Assembly: GCA_046597185.1 (NCBI GenBank)
Contig: JBKJLF010000448.1
Location: 1 to 5,078 of the forward strand
DNA: 5,078 nt
Source: CAMBDR01 sp046597185
Lineage (GTDB): Bacteria; Pseudomonadota; Gammaproteobacteria; Burkholderiales; Burkholderiaceae_D
Direction of reading: 5' to 3'
The stretch's first letter is position 1. Every line of letters starts with the position of its first letter. Below are positions 4,856-5,078 of this stretch, piece by piece. Under the pieces are notes generated by a model. The model made no database searches. It was not told the origin of the DNA and was given only the letters and a program-made list of their open reading frames with translations. The translations under genes and the position numbers were made by a program.

Positions 4856-5078
4856 CCGTGTTTGGGGCCATCATGGCGTGGGTGCATCGGCTTAAAATTG
4901 TCATCAAAAATCTTTTTCTGGTCGGCACTCAATTGGGTGTAAAAGGTTTTGAGTGCTTGCAAATGGCTGGCGGCCACGACTTCATGTTGCTTCAGTTGTG
5001 CTAACATATGGTCGCCACGTTCCGGTGCGGTCAATTTGTCGAGTTCCGCGCGTTGCTCGGGGGTGGGGTGGGGTGGTG
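4849..5078 (-). CDS. LTxxQ-motif (Spy/CpxP-like) protein, C-terminal part; N-terminus outside window
   Basis: The last 75 codons of a gene that enters from the right edge and ends with TGA at 4851-4849. The visible protein has two copies of the LTxxQ-type pattern of Spy/CpxP periplasmic chaperones: PTPEQRAELDKL near the edge and LSADQKKIFDDNF. They are separated by a helical stretch with LKQHEVVAASHLQALKTFY. It ends in a His/Pro-rich tail, MHPRHDGPKHGN. The frame stays open to the edge through a Pro/His run (PPHPTP), so TTG 5034 is not taken as the start. Family members are usually secreted to the periplasm and counter envelope stress or bind metal; the signal peptide would lie outside the window. 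It converges on the TonB-like gene and shares the terminator at 4772-4796. Family assignment is fairly good; the exact role (Spy, CpxP, ZraP-like or an unnamed LTxxQ protein) is open. Confidence 0.75.
   Translation of the reverse strand, partial: PPHPTPEQRAELDKLTAPERGDHMLAQLKQHEVVAASHLQALKTFYTQLSADQKKIFDDNFKPMHPRHDGPKHGN

Overview
The window looks like chromosomal DNA from a Burkholderiales-type betaproteobacterium. The clearest sign is the left edge, which holds the 3' part of a 5S rRNA whose sequence (TACCACCCCTTCCCATCCCG, then GCGCCGATGATAGTG) matches the 5S form I associate with that order. Base composition is moderate rather than GC-rich, and codon use is even across the genes. An Oxalobacteraceae-like source is plausible, but this is inferred from memory of similar proteins and not proven.

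Layout from left to right: (1) the 3' end of a + strand rRNA operon (5S, about 1-99), closed by a perfect bidirectional hairpin terminator at 109-142. (2) A - strand two-component pair, with the LytS-type membrane histidine kinase (1110-2474) transcribed first and its LytTR-type response regulator (213-998) second. They are separated by 111 bp containing a strand-specific hairpin. (3) A 340-bp divergent intergenic region. (4) A + strand DHH/DHHA1 phosphoesterase (2815-3753). (5) A + strand TonB/TolA-like single-span protein (3925-4767) with its own TATAAT box and a perfect hairpin terminator at 4772-4796. (6) The C-terminal part of a - strand Spy/CpxP-like LTxxQ protein (4849 to the right edge), convergent with the TonB-like gene.

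The kinase and regulator form one signalling module: the kinase should autophosphorylate at His271 and pass phosphate to Asp55 of the regulator, which binds DNA through its LytTR domain. The DHH protein, the TonB-like protein and the Spy-like protein appear to be independent transcription units. The last two both suggest cell-envelope roles.

I see no CRISPR array, insertion sequence, tRNA, integrase or phage signature, and nothing that amounts to a clearly new multi-gene system. The most interesting points are the kinase's low-complexity Ala-rich helical periplasmic region in place of a recognisable sensor domain, the hairpin between kinase and regulator, and the orphan TonB-like protein with a C-terminal domain I cannot assign.
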